A DNA stretch of 64,000 bases from Flavitalea plasmicola (lineage in GTDB: Bacteria > Bacteroidota > Bacteroidia > Chitinophagales > Chitinophagaceae): assembly GCF_030546645.1 (NCBI RefSeq), contig NZ_JAUOTO010000009.1:1-64000 (forward strand). The letters run 5' to 3'. A program made the position numbers and the translations under genes. Numbering within the stretch: position 1 is the stretch's first letter; each line of letters begins with the position of its first letter. A model generated the notes under the pieces. It was given only the letters and a program-made list of their open reading frames with translations. It had not been told where the DNA came from and did not search any database. Shown here piece by piece: positions 32,343 through 40,957 of the stretch.

Positions 32343-34724
32343 TTACTCCGTCCGAATGCTTTTTACGGGATTGGCCAGGGCAGCGCGAATGCTCTGGTAC
32401 CCGATGGTGAAGGCTGCAATACCGGCTATGATCAGCAGACCTGCTATGAACAGCCAGGGGCCCAGGACTATATGGTATTTAAAGTTCCGCAGCCACATGC
32501 TCATGAACCACCAGGCGGCGGGTGCAGCTACCAGGAAAGCGATGACAATGAGCCGGCCGAACTCTTTTCCAAAGATCCACAGGATGCCCGTGACAGTGCT
32601 GCCTAAGATCTTGCGGATGCCGATCTCCTTTGTCTTTTGCGTCACCATGAAAGCGACCAGGCCATATAGACCCAGGCAGCCGATGAAAATGGCGATGAAG
32701 GAGAAGATACTGACGAACTTGAGAATGATACTTTCAGTCCGATAGAAAGAGGCAATGGACTCGTCCAGGAACTGGTATTCGTAGATCTTGCCGGGGAACG
32801 AGCTGCTCCAGGTCTTTTCGAGCGCGGGCATGACGGCGGTGATATTCTTCATATTCAGCCGGACGGCATAAGCCTGATAGTTCTCTGCATAAGAAGTGAT
32901 GCAAAGAGCGTCGATGTCTTCGTGCAGGCTGCGGTCGTGGAAGTCTTTTACCACACCGGTGACGGTGAGGTCCTTGCCGTTCATTCTTATGTTCTTTCCA
33001 AGGGCTTCTCCGGGGGTTGCCAGCTGGAGCTTGTTGATCATTGTCTCATTGAGCACGCATTCCCTGGCGCTGTCGCTGGGGAAGATATTCCTGCCTGCCA
33101 CCAGGTGGAGTCCAAATGTCTGCAGGTACTGATCGTCGGCGGACTTTACATTGACCCTGAAGATCTCTGCCTCGGAACGGGTGTCAAAACGGACCGTAGT
33201 GGTCCAGGAATCTTCCCAGGCGGGTGCCGCATAACAAAGGGATACTTTTTCAACGCCGGGAATGGCGGCGAGGCGCTGCTGCAGCGTGTTGGCTTGTAAT
33301 CCTGCCGGGCCTCCCATGGGCAGCATCACGATGGCATCTTTATTGAAGCCCAGGTCCGTGTCCTTTGTATACTCCATTTGCCGGGTGATGACCAGCATGG
33401 CCATGATCAGGATCAGGGAGATCGTAAATTGGGTGACGATCAGAGCGCGCCGCATATTGAAGCCGCCAATGTGCTGCTGCGACAGCCGGCCTTTCAACGC
33501 CACCACGGGACGGAACCCGGAGAGGATAAGGCCGGGATAGGCGCCTGCCAGGAAGGTGACCACCAGGATGAGCAGTGGAATAAAAAGCAGCAGCTGCAGG
33601 TCTGCAAAATCGATGGACATGCGGGACTCGAACCATTCATTGACAGTGGGTAATGCTACCAGGGACAGGCAGATGGCCAGTCCGGCGGCTACCAGTGTGA
33701 TCAGTCCCGTCTCGGCGATGAATTGCCAGAAGAGCTGGCCCCGCAGACTGCCCAGTACCCTGCGGATGCCCACTTCTTTTGACCGTCGTAAGGCTTGCGC
33801 CGTCGCCAGATTGACAAAATTGACACAGGCTGTGATAAGGAGAAATAGCCCGATGATGCCCAGGATCCATAAATTGCGCATAGCCATCGGACCCCCATAC
33901 CGGGCATCGAAGTGAATTTCCGCCAGGGGTTGTAACTTATAAATATGGACGTTCTTGCTCTTGGGCCGGTATTTTTTTACATATGCGGGCAGCAGCTGTT
34001 CCACCTGCCGGGGATCGACACCCGGCCTGAGCCGTGTGAAACATTGCAGCTCCGAAGAGATGCCACCCCAGGAGTCGTCCTGGGTCATCCATTCATTGTA
34101 GGAACGGAGGGTGGGCCAGGAGACGAAGATGGTCGTTTGCCTGTCGGAATTGACGGGCAGGTCTTTTAGGATGCCTGTGATGCGGCAATCGATCTTGTCG
34201 TCCAGCCGGATGGTCTTGCCCATCGGGTCTTCCCTGCCAAAATATTTGTGTGCCGTGCTTTCGGTGATAATGGCAGTGTTGGGTTCGGTGAGCGCTGTTG
34301 TCTTATCGCCTTTTAACAACGGGAAATTGAAGATGTCGAAATAGCCGGCTTCTGTGAATGCCATGCCATCTTTTTCCTTGAATTTTTTCAGGTCGGCGCC
34401 GACATGGAAGGAGACCTGGGTGCTTTCCCAGGAAGCGATGCGGGCTGTCTGTTCGCTGAAGCTGTAGTCATCGCGGAAGGCTTTGCCGAAGGGGGGTGGG
34501 ACGCTGCCGGTGTAGCTGACGATGTCGCGATGTTGTTCGGTTACGAAACGGTAGATACGGGAGGAGTCTTTGTGGAAGTTGTCGAAACTGAGGTGGTATT
34601 TCACTAAGGTGAAGATGAGGATGCCGCAGGACATGCTGAGGGCCAGGCCTAAGATATTGAGGGTGCTGTAAGTTTTGTTACGGAACAGCACGCGGAAGGC
34701 GATTTTGCAGTAGGTTTTCAGCAT
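32343..34724 (-). CDS. FtsX/MacB-type ABC transporter permease
   Basis: A 793-aa membrane protein. The ATG at 34724 (MLKTYCKIAFRVLFRNKTYS) starts at the conserved first helix. The layout is a first transmembrane segment, a MacB-PCD periplasmic domain, three helices in an FtsX domain (RRSKEVGIRRVLGSLRGQLFWQF), a second helix, a second periplasmic domain, and a second FtsX domain ending in QKTKEIGIRKILGSTVTG and NPVKSIRTE. This double-unit organisation is typical of Bacteroidetes. No ATPase gene adjoins it. It is one of three such genes here (also 41746 and 57966). The substrate is unknown. Confidence 0.92.
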   Translation of the reverse strand: MLKTYCKIAFRVLFRNKTYSTLNILGLALSMSCGILIFTLVKYHLSFDNFHKDSSRIYRFVTEQHRDIVSYTGSVPPPFGKAFRDDYSFSEQTARIASWESTQVSFHVGADLKKFKEKDGMAFTEAGYFDIFNFPLLKGDKTTALTEPNTAIITESTAHKYFGREDPMGKTIRLDDKIDCRITGILKDLPVNSDRQTTIFVSWPTLRSYNEWMTQDDSWGGISSELQCFTRLRPGVDPRQVEQLLPAYVKKYRPKSKNVHIYKLQPLAEIHFDARYGGPMAMRNLWILGIIGLFLLITACVNFVNLATAQALRRSKEVGIRRVLGSLRGQLFWQFIAETGLITLVAAGLAICLSLVALPTVNEWFESRMSIDFADLQLLLFIPLLILVVTFLAGAYPGLILSGFRPVVALKGRLSQQHIGGFNMRRALIVTQFTISLILIMAMLVITRQMEYTKDTDLGFNKDAIVMLPMGGPAGLQANTLQQRLAAIPGVEKVSLCYAAPAWEDSWTTTVRFDTRSEAEIFRVNVKSADDQYLQTFGLHLVAGRNIFPSDSARECVLNETMINKLQLATPGEALGKNIRMNGKDLTVTGVVKDFHDRSLHEDIDALCITSYAENYQAYAVRLNMKNITAVMPALEKTWSSSFPGKIYEYQFLDESIASFYRTESIILKFVSIFSFIAIFIGCLGLYGLVAFMVTQKTKEIGIRKILGSTVTGILWIFGKEFGRLIVIAFLVAAPAAWWFMSMWLRNFKYHIVLGPWLFIAGLLIIAGIAAFTIGYQSIRAALANPVKSIRTE

Positions 34725-34891
34725 AATTAGGCGTTGGGAGTTGAGGTTTGGGGTCAATTAGGGTGCCAGGGTGTAGTTGGTTGTTTTTGATGGGGTTAGG
34801 TGTGGGGATGGTTTAGATATGTTCGGTTTTGAGACATTCGGCTGTGCGGTTTTGGGTTTTAGGTTTTAGGTTTTTGCCTTTTTGCTTTGCC

Positions 34892-35133
34892 GGCAGCTAT
34901 GTGCCTTCCGCCGCTGTACTTTCCTCTCTCCGATCAATTTCAGCAAAGACTGATCGAGGACTAAAGCCAGACATTAACACACTTTTCTCCCGTCGGAAAG
35001 ATAAGGCGGCTACAGGCCTAACCGAGCGGAGCGAAGGTTACGAACGAGGAAAAGCGAGGAACGAAGCTTTGACGAAGTTCTCTGCCTGTGGTCGTGTGGG
35101 GGCGAGAGGGGTATACCTCTTTTTTGCGGGGTT
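34892..35133. repeat. Dispersed palindromic intergenic repeat, copy 2
   Basis: It begins GGCAGCTATGTGCC and contains the family core CCGCTGTACTTTCCTCTCTC and CGTCGGAAAGATAAGGC. An insertion of about 65 bp rich in GCGA/ACGA (around 35019-35082) interrupts the right end near GGCTACAGGC. The tail (GTCGTGTGG, GAGGGGTATACCTC, T-run) matches copy 1. Degenerate TTTTAGG runs flank it on both sides. Confidence 0.7.
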
Positions 35134-35199
35134 TTTGGTTTTTAGGTTTTGGGTTTTAGGTTTGGAGTAGGTGTGGTGGGAGTTTATTTCCTTTTGGTG

Positions 35200-36534
35200 T
35201 TAGTATAGGTTTTTGGTGAGGAATTCATTACGAAATTTTCCGTTGGGGTCGAGGGAGGCGGCGAGTTGTTTGAAGTCGTTCAATTTTTCATAATGATGTT
35301 GGAGGGTAGCCGGGGACATGGTGAAGAGTTTACCCCAATGCGGCCGGGCGTTGAAGGGGGCCAGCTCCTTTTCAATGACGGGTAATAGTTTGCTGACGGC
35401 GGGCCAGTCCGGTTTCCAGGTGAAGTGGATGGCGAGGGAGTCCTGGTTCCTGCAGGGGCTCATCCACAGGTGGTCGGCGGCGATGGTGCGGATCTCGGAG
35501 ATAAAGAGATGGGGGCTGACTTGCCGGCCGAGGCGGGCGATGGCGGAAAAGGCTTCTGCTCCGTGGTGAAGAGGGACGAAGTATTCTGTCTGCAGCTCTG
35601 CTCCATTACTGGGTGTAAAGCCCATCTTAAAATGTGGTAGCCTTTCATGCCAGGGGCCAGGAACGCCCATTTGTTCCGTGCAGTTTTCTGCCGGGTTGGC
35701 GGCAATGGGGTGAAGGTTCTTTGTGGCGGCGGTTGCTCCAAAGAGTTCGCTGACAGGTGCGGGATCCCTATCTACCCGGCTTTTTACCCAGACCTCGTTG
35801 ACGGAGTCTCGTTGCCAGTCGGTGAAAAGGCTTACGCTATAGCCTGTGGAGAGGATCTTTTCGAAGTTGTCTTTCAACTGTGCAACGGGCAGATGTTCGT
35901 AGACATTTTGCCGGACGAGAAAACGGGGTTGGATGGACAGCGTGACCTTCGTTATTATTCCCAGGGCGCCCAGGCCGACAACGGCGCCGTAGAATTCATC
36001 GCCATTCCTTTCTTTTGAGAACTGTTTCACTTCACCCGCTGCTGTGACGATCTCCAACGCTGTAACAGCGGTGGCGAGATTGCCATTGCCGACGCCCGAG
36101 CCATGTGTCGCCGTGGTGATCGAGCCCGCCACTGAAATATGCGGCAACGATGCCAGATTGTGGAGGGCATAGCCTTTTTCATCCAGGTAAGGCGCCAGCT
36201 CCCCGTATTTTATGCCTCCCTCTACCGTGACCGCGTTTGCCGCCGTGTCAAGGGAAATAACCTTGTTAAGGTCCCTGCTGGAGATGAGGTTCGCCGTACT
36301 GTCGGCAATCCTGTTGAAGCAGTGCCGCGTGCCCAAGGCCCTGTATTTTTGCAGCTTTTTCACCAGGCTTTGCACCTCTTCTACCGAGCGGGGATAATGT
36401 ACGTGATCCGTACTATATTCAATATTGCCCGCCCAGTTCTTTAACCTGCCATCGTCATTCTGGCCCATGGCGGGCATGATCGTACTGCCGGCGGCGACGG
36501 CTGAAGATAGCTGTAAGAAAGTCCTTCTTTTCAT
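35200..36534 (-). CDS. FAD-linked alditol/aldonolactone oxidase, exported
   Basis: A 444-aa flavoprotein. The ATG at 36534 (MKRRTFLQLSSAVAAGSTIM then PAMGQ) begins a Tat- or Sec-type signal; 121 upstream codons in frame look non-coding. An FAD-binding-4 (PP-loop) domain follows (ALGTRHCFNRIADSTANLIS, HISVAGSITTATHGSGVGNG with the flavin-linking His) and a C-terminal ALO domain. Family members oxidise alditols, D-arabinono-1,4-lactone or gulonolactone with oxygen. Transcription is from the side of the small exported protein gene, divergently. Confidence 0.88.
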   Translation of the reverse strand: MKRRTFLQLSSAVAAGSTIMPAMGQNDDGRLKNWAGNIEYSTDHVHYPRSVEEVQSLVKKLQKYRALGTRHCFNRIADSTANLISSRDLNKVISLDTAANAVTVEGGIKYGELAPYLDEKGYALHNLASLPHISVAGSITTATHGSGVGNGNLATAVTALEIVTAAGEVKQFSKERNGDEFYGAVVGLGALGIITKVTLSIQPRFLVRQNVYEHLPVAQLKDNFEKILSTGYSVSLFTDWQRDSVNEVWVKSRVDRDPAPVSELFGATAATKNLHPIAANPAENCTEQMGVPGPWHERLPHFKMGFTPSNGAELQTEYFVPLHHGAEAFSAIARLGRQVSPHLFISEIRTIAADHLWMSPCRNQDSLAIHFTWKPDWPAVSKLLPVIEKELAPFNARPHWGKLFTMSPATLQHHYEKLNDFKQLAASLDPNGKFRNEFLTKNLY

Positions 36535-36720
36535 CTGATGCAATTTACGGGTGGGATGGATCGACGATCCCATCGGGTTAAAGGTAGGAGAAAATCGTCG
36601 ACAAAGGACGTTGGGCGTTGATTTAGGAGCTGGCCGATGTGGCGTGTCCGTATGAGGGCGCACAGGGCATGTTGATCCACTTTTCCATTTATGGGGCGAT
36701 TGGACGTGTAGTTTCGAAGT

Positions 36721-37059
36721 ATGAAAAAGACAATACTTGCCATCGGCGTGGGGTTTATTCTTGGGCTGGCCGCCCTGCCAGCCGCAGCGCAGGATGATGT
36801 ACGACCTGCGCCCAGCTGGGTTTCGGATAGAGGATACTGGGTAGTGGAAAGTAACGGGGATTCCTGCGTTGTACATTTTTATAATAATGACAATCAACTG
36901 GTGCGCCAGGAGCGGATGAAAGGTAGTTTGAATACGGACCGTAAAAGGACGAAGCTATGGTTGACTAAGGAGCTGGAGCAGGCGGTGACAGCTTGGGAGA
37001 AGAGGGGGAAGTCCGGGGAGGAGAGGTGGATGACAGTGAAGGGTAGAAGGGGTGAATAA
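36721..37059 (+). CDS. Small exported protein
   Basis: A 112-aa protein with signal peptide MKKTILAIGVGFILGLAALP followed by AAAQ. The mature 85 residues (WVSDRGYWVVESNGDSCVVH, YNNDNQLVRQERM) are a short beta-rich domain with a basic C-terminus. No family is recognised. A TAGTTTCG box 6 bp before the ATG resembles a -7 promoter element, implying a short leader. GAAGGT-type imperfect repeats follow the gene (37060-37145). Confidence 0.65.
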   Translation: MKKTILAIGVGFILGLAALPAAAQDDVRPAPSWVSDRGYWVVESNGDSCVVHFYNNDNQLVRQERMKGSLNTDRKRTKLWLTKELEQAVTAWEKRGKSGEERWMTVKGRRGE

Positions 37060-37237
37060 CAGGTGAAGGTCGAATAAGGTCGGGGGAGGTTCGTGAAGGC
37101 CGGGGAAGGTTGGCGAGGAAGAAGAAGGTTGGTTAAGGCGAGCGAAGGGTTTGGCCGTTAGTCGACCAAAATCGTCTTTATATCGACAAATGACGAGCGG
37201 GGATGCAAATCCGGCCGGCGATGATTATTTTTATAGC

Positions 37238-38395
37238 ATGGAGGCCTATCCATTCATATTCTCGAATGAGCTCAGCTACCGGCTGAAACGGCATCTTTTG
37301 TTCTGGAGCCTCTGGTGGCTGACACAGGCTTTCCTGTATTCGTTTGCGCACGGATGGTCCCAATTGACCTATCCGCAGGCGCTGGCGTTGTCCATGGTCG
37401 ACGCCTTGTTCTACATGGCGCCTCATATCTTTCTTTCCTATTCCCTCATCTATTACGTGATACCTAAGTTTGTCGTGAAAGGGAAATATGTCCAAACTGC
37501 CATATTGGTGGTGCTGTTGTTCATTGCCACAGGCGCCATGTCAGCCGCGATAAGCGTCTATGTCCTTGACGGGGCCCGGCGTTGGATATTAGGCGATTTT
37601 GTTCCTCGGAGGCTTGATAATATCTCCAGCTTTTTTATGAGCCTGATGGCCGGCCTGCGCGGAGGGGTTACCATCGGTGGCGTGGCTGCTGCTATCAAAC
37701 TGATGAAGTACTGGTATGTTAAACAGGCCCGTAACCTGGAACTGCAGAAGGAAAATGTCGCTTCACAGCTGCAGCTGCTGAAAGCACAGGTACACCCTCA
37801 TTTCCTATTCAACACGTTAAATAATGTTTATTCGCATGCGCAGGTGGGGTCATCGTCGGCTCCTGTGCTCATTGCGGGATTGTCAGACCTCCTGCGGTAT
37901 ATGCTATACGAATGCGACCGGCCGCTGGTGCTCCTGGACAAAGAGCTGAAGATGGTGGAGGACTATGTCTTGCTGGAACGGGTACGGTATGGGAATAAAC
38001 TTGACGTGGTCGTTCAACTTTCAGGGAATACACGGGATGTTTATATAGCTCCTTTACTGTTGCTGCCTTTTATAGAAAATTGTTTTAAGCATGGGACCAG
38101 CCAAATGCTTGACCAGCCATGGGTGAGCCTCCAGATCGTCCTTGATGGCGATGAGATGAAAATGAAATTATTAAATGGTAAAGCGCCTGGGTTGTCCATT
38201 GGCGGCGGTGGCATAGGGATCGCCAATGTTCAAAAACGCCTGGAATTCATGTATCCGGATAAACATCAGCTGGTGATCAACAATGAAGACGATGTTTATA
38301 TTGTAAACCTGCGATTGCAACTGGAAAGGCGTGCCGGATCCGAGGTCCGGCATGTGGTGAACGCTAATAACAAACATTATGAACCCGCACAATAG
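37238..38395 (+). CDS. LytS/YehU-type sensor histidine kinase
   Basis: A 385-aa membrane kinase. The start is uncertain. I chose the ATG at 37238 (MEAYPFIFSNELSYRLKRHL), which fits the usual N-terminus of this Bacteroidetes group; frames open further upstream to a TTG at 37151. Four hydrophobic helices span about residues 22-160. The cytosolic part has the His_kinase domain (LQLLKAQVHPHFLFNTLNN with the phospho-acceptor His) and an ATPase domain (PLLLLPFIENCFKHG, GGGGIGIANVQKRL). Its 3' end overlaps the LytTR regulator by 17 nt; the two form a two-component system. Confidence 0.9.
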   Translation: MEAYPFIFSNELSYRLKRHLLFWSLWWLTQAFLYSFAHGWSQLTYPQALALSMVDALFYMAPHIFLSYSLIYYVIPKFVVKGKYVQTAILVVLLFIATGAMSAAISVYVLDGARRWILGDFVPRRLDNISSFFMSLMAGLRGGVTIGGVAAAIKLMKYWYVKQARNLELQKENVASQLQLLKAQVHPHFLFNTLNNVYSHAQVGSSSAPVLIAGLSDLLRYMLYECDRPLVLLDKELKMVEDYVLLERVRYGNKLDVVVQLSGNTRDVYIAPLLLLPFIENCFKHGTSQMLDQPWVSLQIVLDGDEMKMKLLNGKAPGLSIGGGGIGIANVQKRLEFMYPDKHQLVINNEDDVYIVNLRLQLERRAGSEVRHVVNANNKHYEPAQ

Positions 38396-39212
38396 TCCGC
38401 CCATTCAATGCCTGATCGTGGATGATGAACCACCTGCCAGGGATATCCTCCGCCGCTATATCAGCGAGATGCCCATGCTGGAGCTGGCGGGAGAATGCGG
38501 GAATGCCATGGAGGCGCTGAGCCTGTTGCAGCAACGATCTGTCGACCTGGTGTTCCTGGATATTTGCATGCCGCAGTTGAAAGGGACGGAATTGGTGAAA
38601 GTGTTGAAACATCCTCCCCAGGTGATATTTACCACGGCTCATGCGGATTATGCGTTGGAAGGGTACGAACTGGATATTGTGGATTATCTGCTGAAGCCTA
38701 TACAGTTTGACAGGTTTGTCAAGGCGGTGAGCAAGGCAGCCGGCGGTGCCGGTAATTTTATTGGTTCTGGAGGTTCTGGTGGTTCTGGAGGTTCTGGTGG
38801 TTCTGGGGGTTATGGAGGTTCGGGAGGTTCGGGAGGTTCGGCCGGCTCTGGTGGTTGGACCGGTCCGGTTACGGGGCCGGTTACTGGTTCGATTACGGGT
38901 GGGAGAGATGCATTCGTTTATTTTCGGATGGACCGTAAGATGGTGAAGGTAATGCTGCAGGATATACTGTATGTGGAGAGTATGAAGGATTATGTGAAGG
39001 TCCATACAAGTGATGGCGTGATCATTACGAAGCAATCTATTTCTTCGGTGGAAGCGATGCTGCCGGAGCAGGCTTTTATACGTACGCATCGTTCGTTTAT
39101 TGTAAGCATTGGGAAGATCAGGTCGTATACGCATGAGTTAGTGGAGATTGAGAAGGTGGAGATACCGATTGGGAAGTTGTTTAGGCAGGGGGTGAGGAAG
39201 GTGTTGGGTTAG
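38379..39212 (+). CDS. LytTR response regulator with a Gly-Ser linker
   Basis: A 277-aa regulator, partner of the upstream kinase. The receiver domain (9-120) has acidic residues Asp15 and Asp16, the phospho-acceptor Asp61 in VFLDICMP, and Lys106 in LLKP. The LytTR DNA-binding domain (about 176-277) shows YFRMDRKMVKVMLQDILYVE, MKDYVKVHT and the FIRTHRSFIVSI motif. Between them lies an unusual linker, residues 129-158, of repeated Gly-Gly-Ser followed by TGPVTGPVTGSITGG. Normal family linkers are short and charged. The target promoters are unknown. Confidence 0.93.
   Translation: MNPHNSPPIQCLIVDDEPPARDILRRYISEMPMLELAGECGNAMEALSLLQQRSVDLVFLDICMPQLKGTELVKVLKHPPQVIFTTAHADYALEGYELDIVDYLLKPIQFDRFVKAVSKAAGGAGNFIGSGGSGGSGGSGGSGGYGGSGGSGGSAGSGGWTGPVTGPVTGSITGGRDAFVYFRMDRKMVKVMLQDILYVESMKDYVKVHTSDGVIITKQSISSVEAMLPEQAFIRTHRSFIVSIGKIRSYTHELVEIEKVEIPIGKLFRQGVRKVLG
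38763..38852 (+). repeat. In-frame GGS-encoding tandem repeat
   Basis: About ten tandem 9-bp (GGNGGNTCN-like) units encode the Gly-Gly-Ser linker of the LytTR regulator. Because the unit is a multiple of three, copy changes would lengthen or shorten the linker without a frameshift. The third-base pattern (GGTTCTGGA) is repetitive, so slippage is plausible. Confidence 0.8.
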
Positions 39213-39256
39213 GAGGTTTAAGATTTAGGTTTTTAGTTTTTGCTTTTTTCATTGCC

Positions 39257-39390
39257 GGCAGCTATAGGCCTTCCGTCGCTGTATTTTAGGTACCACTGTG
39301 CGCTTTTTCTTTATTGAGCGGAAATTCTATTGTGCTTTTGTGCCTGAATGTCCTGGCCTAAAATAAGGCTCCTTCAGGCTATAGCTGACC
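39257..39390. repeat. Dispersed palindromic intergenic repeat, copy 3 (diverged)
   Basis: It starts GGCAGCTATAGGCC and ends AGGCTATAGCTGACC. The arms keep TTCCGTCGCTGTA at the left and AAATAAGGCTCCTTCAGGC at the right, but the centre differs from copies 1, 2 and 4. It lies between the convergent LytTR gene and an outer-membrane-protein remnant. Confidence 0.65.
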
Positions 39391-39455
39391 GGCGGGCCCT
39401 GCCATTCACGGTATCATGCGGGGCGAGGATTTGGGTTGTAGGGTTGGGTTAGTTG

Positions 39456-39743
39456 TTAGTTCATTCTATTCTTTATTTCTTCGATACCTGTCTGGCGGGT
39501 GCGGGCGGTTTTGACCCGGGCGTTGCCAAAACGGTAAGTGAAGACCAGTTTTACAAAGCGGGTTTCGGCGTTGTCGCGGGTGATGGAAGAAACGTCGAAG
39601 GAAGACGTCGTATAGCGCCGTTTGTTACTATTTAAAATGTCGGTGATGTTGAGCGTGAGGGTACCCTGGTCCTTCAGGATGCTTTTGGAGAAACCAGCTC
39701 CCATTTCGAATTGCTGTTTGAATCGGTAGGCGCCGACAGCCAT
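39456..39743 (-). pseudogene. C-terminal remnant of an outer-membrane beta-barrel protein
   Basis: A 95-codon fragment whose last part (TLTLNITDILNSNKRRY, then TRFVKLVFTYRFGN) matches the final strands of the large TonB-receptor-like beta-barrel family of Bacteroidetes (OMP_b-brl_3, usually about 800 aa). Nothing similar continues upstream: within 50 bp the sequence turns into unrelated DNA with a hairpin at 39788-39810. It is therefore the leftover 3' end of a deleted gene. Confidence 0.7.
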
Positions 39744-39787
39744 GGGGCTGTAATGAGGAGTTTTGGGGGATGATTTTTTCAGGAGGC

Positions 39788-39810
39788 AGGCATTTATACA
39801 ACAAATGCCT
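39788..39810. terminator. Short inverted repeat, possible terminator
   Basis: The arms AGGCATTT and AAATGCCT form a perfect 8-bp stem with a 7-nt loop. The T tract on the downstream side is weak. It sits between the beta-barrel remnant and the gene at 39871. Confidence 0.4.
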
Positions 39811-39870
39811 TCAAAAAGTCATTGACCCGGAGGGTGAATCTTCCAACATTTGCATTTCAAACTTTATAGT

Positions 39871-40215
39871 ATGAAATGGCACCGGTTTTTGTGTATCGTC
39901 GATGCGGTGATTGACATGCAGGAGCGGGGATTCGATCTTGATTTCAACCTGACGGGCAACCGGCTGCTATGCGCTCAGCAGGCACTCTTGATTGGGGCCA
40001 ATGATTTTGAGATCCTGGAGATGCATTACTTCCCACGGAGCCGACAATCATCCTGTGAGCGAATGGTGTATGGGATTTGCGTCCCTTCCTGTGGTATGAA
40101 AGGGATATTGATCTTAGGAACGGATAAGTATACGGCGTTCCCCGAAGTGATCACTTTGAAGCTGGGAAGCTACGTGTCCGGGAGAAGGATAGGGATCCAG
40201 AGCAGGTTGCTATAA
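39871..40215 (+). CDS. Hypothetical protein
   Basis: A 114-aa protein; the ATG at 39871 (MKWHRFLCIVDAVIDMQERG) is used rather than a frame start seven codons upstream. The pattern (FDLDFNLTGNRLLCAQQALL, then FEILEMHYFPRSR and ERMVYGICVPSCGMKGIL) suggests a compact alpha/beta domain without signal or membrane helix. Several Cys residues are present but no zinc pattern. I do not recognise the family. It probably stands alone. Confidence 0.6.
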   Translation: MKWHRFLCIVDAVIDMQERGFDLDFNLTGNRLLCAQQALLIGANDFEILEMHYFPRSRQSSCERMVYGICVPSCGMKGILILGTDKYTAFPEVITLKLGSYVSGRRIGIQSRLL

Positions 40216-40282
40216 AGTTCGCAAGTTCCGGGTTTTAAGGCCGGGTCCCGCAGGGTAATTTTACGGTATAAAAATTACTTAT

Positions 40283-40957
40283 ATGCACAAGATCGCCGAA
40301 CCTTCCATCTTATACTTTGGCACCCCCGTGGTGCTGATCAGCACCGTGAATGAGAATGGCTCCTACAACGTAGCGCCTATTTCCTCCATATTCTGGCTGG
40401 GGTGGCGTTGTATCATCGGAATATCTGCGTTTTCCAAGACGACGGAAAATCTTTTACGCAATCGCGAAGGGGTATTGAACCTTCCTTCCGTGCACCAGGC
40501 CGGACAGGTGAATGCATTGGCATTGACGACCGGGTCTGATCCCGTGCCTGCGGGAAAATTACAGAAGGGTTATCGTCATGTGTCTGACAAGTTTGCATTG
40601 GCTCATTTGACGCCCGGTGCGTCGGAGACGGTGTCTGCGCCGCGCGTGATGGAATGCCCTGTGCAGATGGAAGTGGTGGTGGAGGATGTGCATTCGCTGG
40701 CGGCAAAGGATGAAGCGTTGAAAGGAAAGATACTTACGCTGGAGCTGCGGGTGCAAAGGGTGCACCTGGAGGAGTCTATTATCATGGAGGGGCATCCTGA
40801 CCGTGTGGATCCGGATAAATGGCGGCCATTGATGATGTCCTTCCAGGAGTTCTATGGATTGGGGGAGAAGATCCATAGCTCGAGGCTGGCGACTATACCC
40901 GAGCGACTGTACCAAACGGTGGATATTTTGCGGTCGAAGGAGAAAATGGCAGGTTAA
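40283..40957 (+). CDS. Flavin reductase-like (FMN-binding split-barrel) protein
   Basis: A 224-aa flavoprotein of the flavin-reductase-like family. The N-terminal half shows VVLISTVNENGSYNVAPISS, WRCIIGISAFSKTTENLLRN and EGVLNLPSVHQAG, which shape the FMN site. The longer C-terminal part is typical of the flavin-reductase-like subgroup rather than HpaC. A role in supplying reduced flavin or in oxygen-dependent chemistry is likely. Its stop overlaps the convergent oxygenase gene by 4 nt. Confidence 0.85.
   Translation: MHKIAEPSILYFGTPVVLISTVNENGSYNVAPISSIFWLGWRCIIGISAFSKTTENLLRNREGVLNLPSVHQAGQVNALALTTGSDPVPAGKLQKGYRHVSDKFALAHLTPGASETVSAPRVMECPVQMEVVVEDVHSLAAKDEALKGKILTLELRVQRVHLEESIIMEGHPDRVDPDKWRPLMMSFQEFYGLGEKIHSSRLATIPERLYQTVDILRSKEKMAG

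Noticed and set aside
35200-36897. Full 565-codon reading of the FAD oxidase
   Set aside because: The first 121 codons lack protein-like composition, and a normal signal peptide starts at the internal ATG at 36534.
38763-38852. CRISPR or regulatory repeat array
   Set aside because: The repeat is in frame inside a response-regulator gene and encodes Gly-Gly-Ser without spacers.
38364-39134. 256-codon minus-strand frame with Arg/Thr repeats
   Set aside because: It is antisense to the GGS linker repeat of the LytTR regulator.
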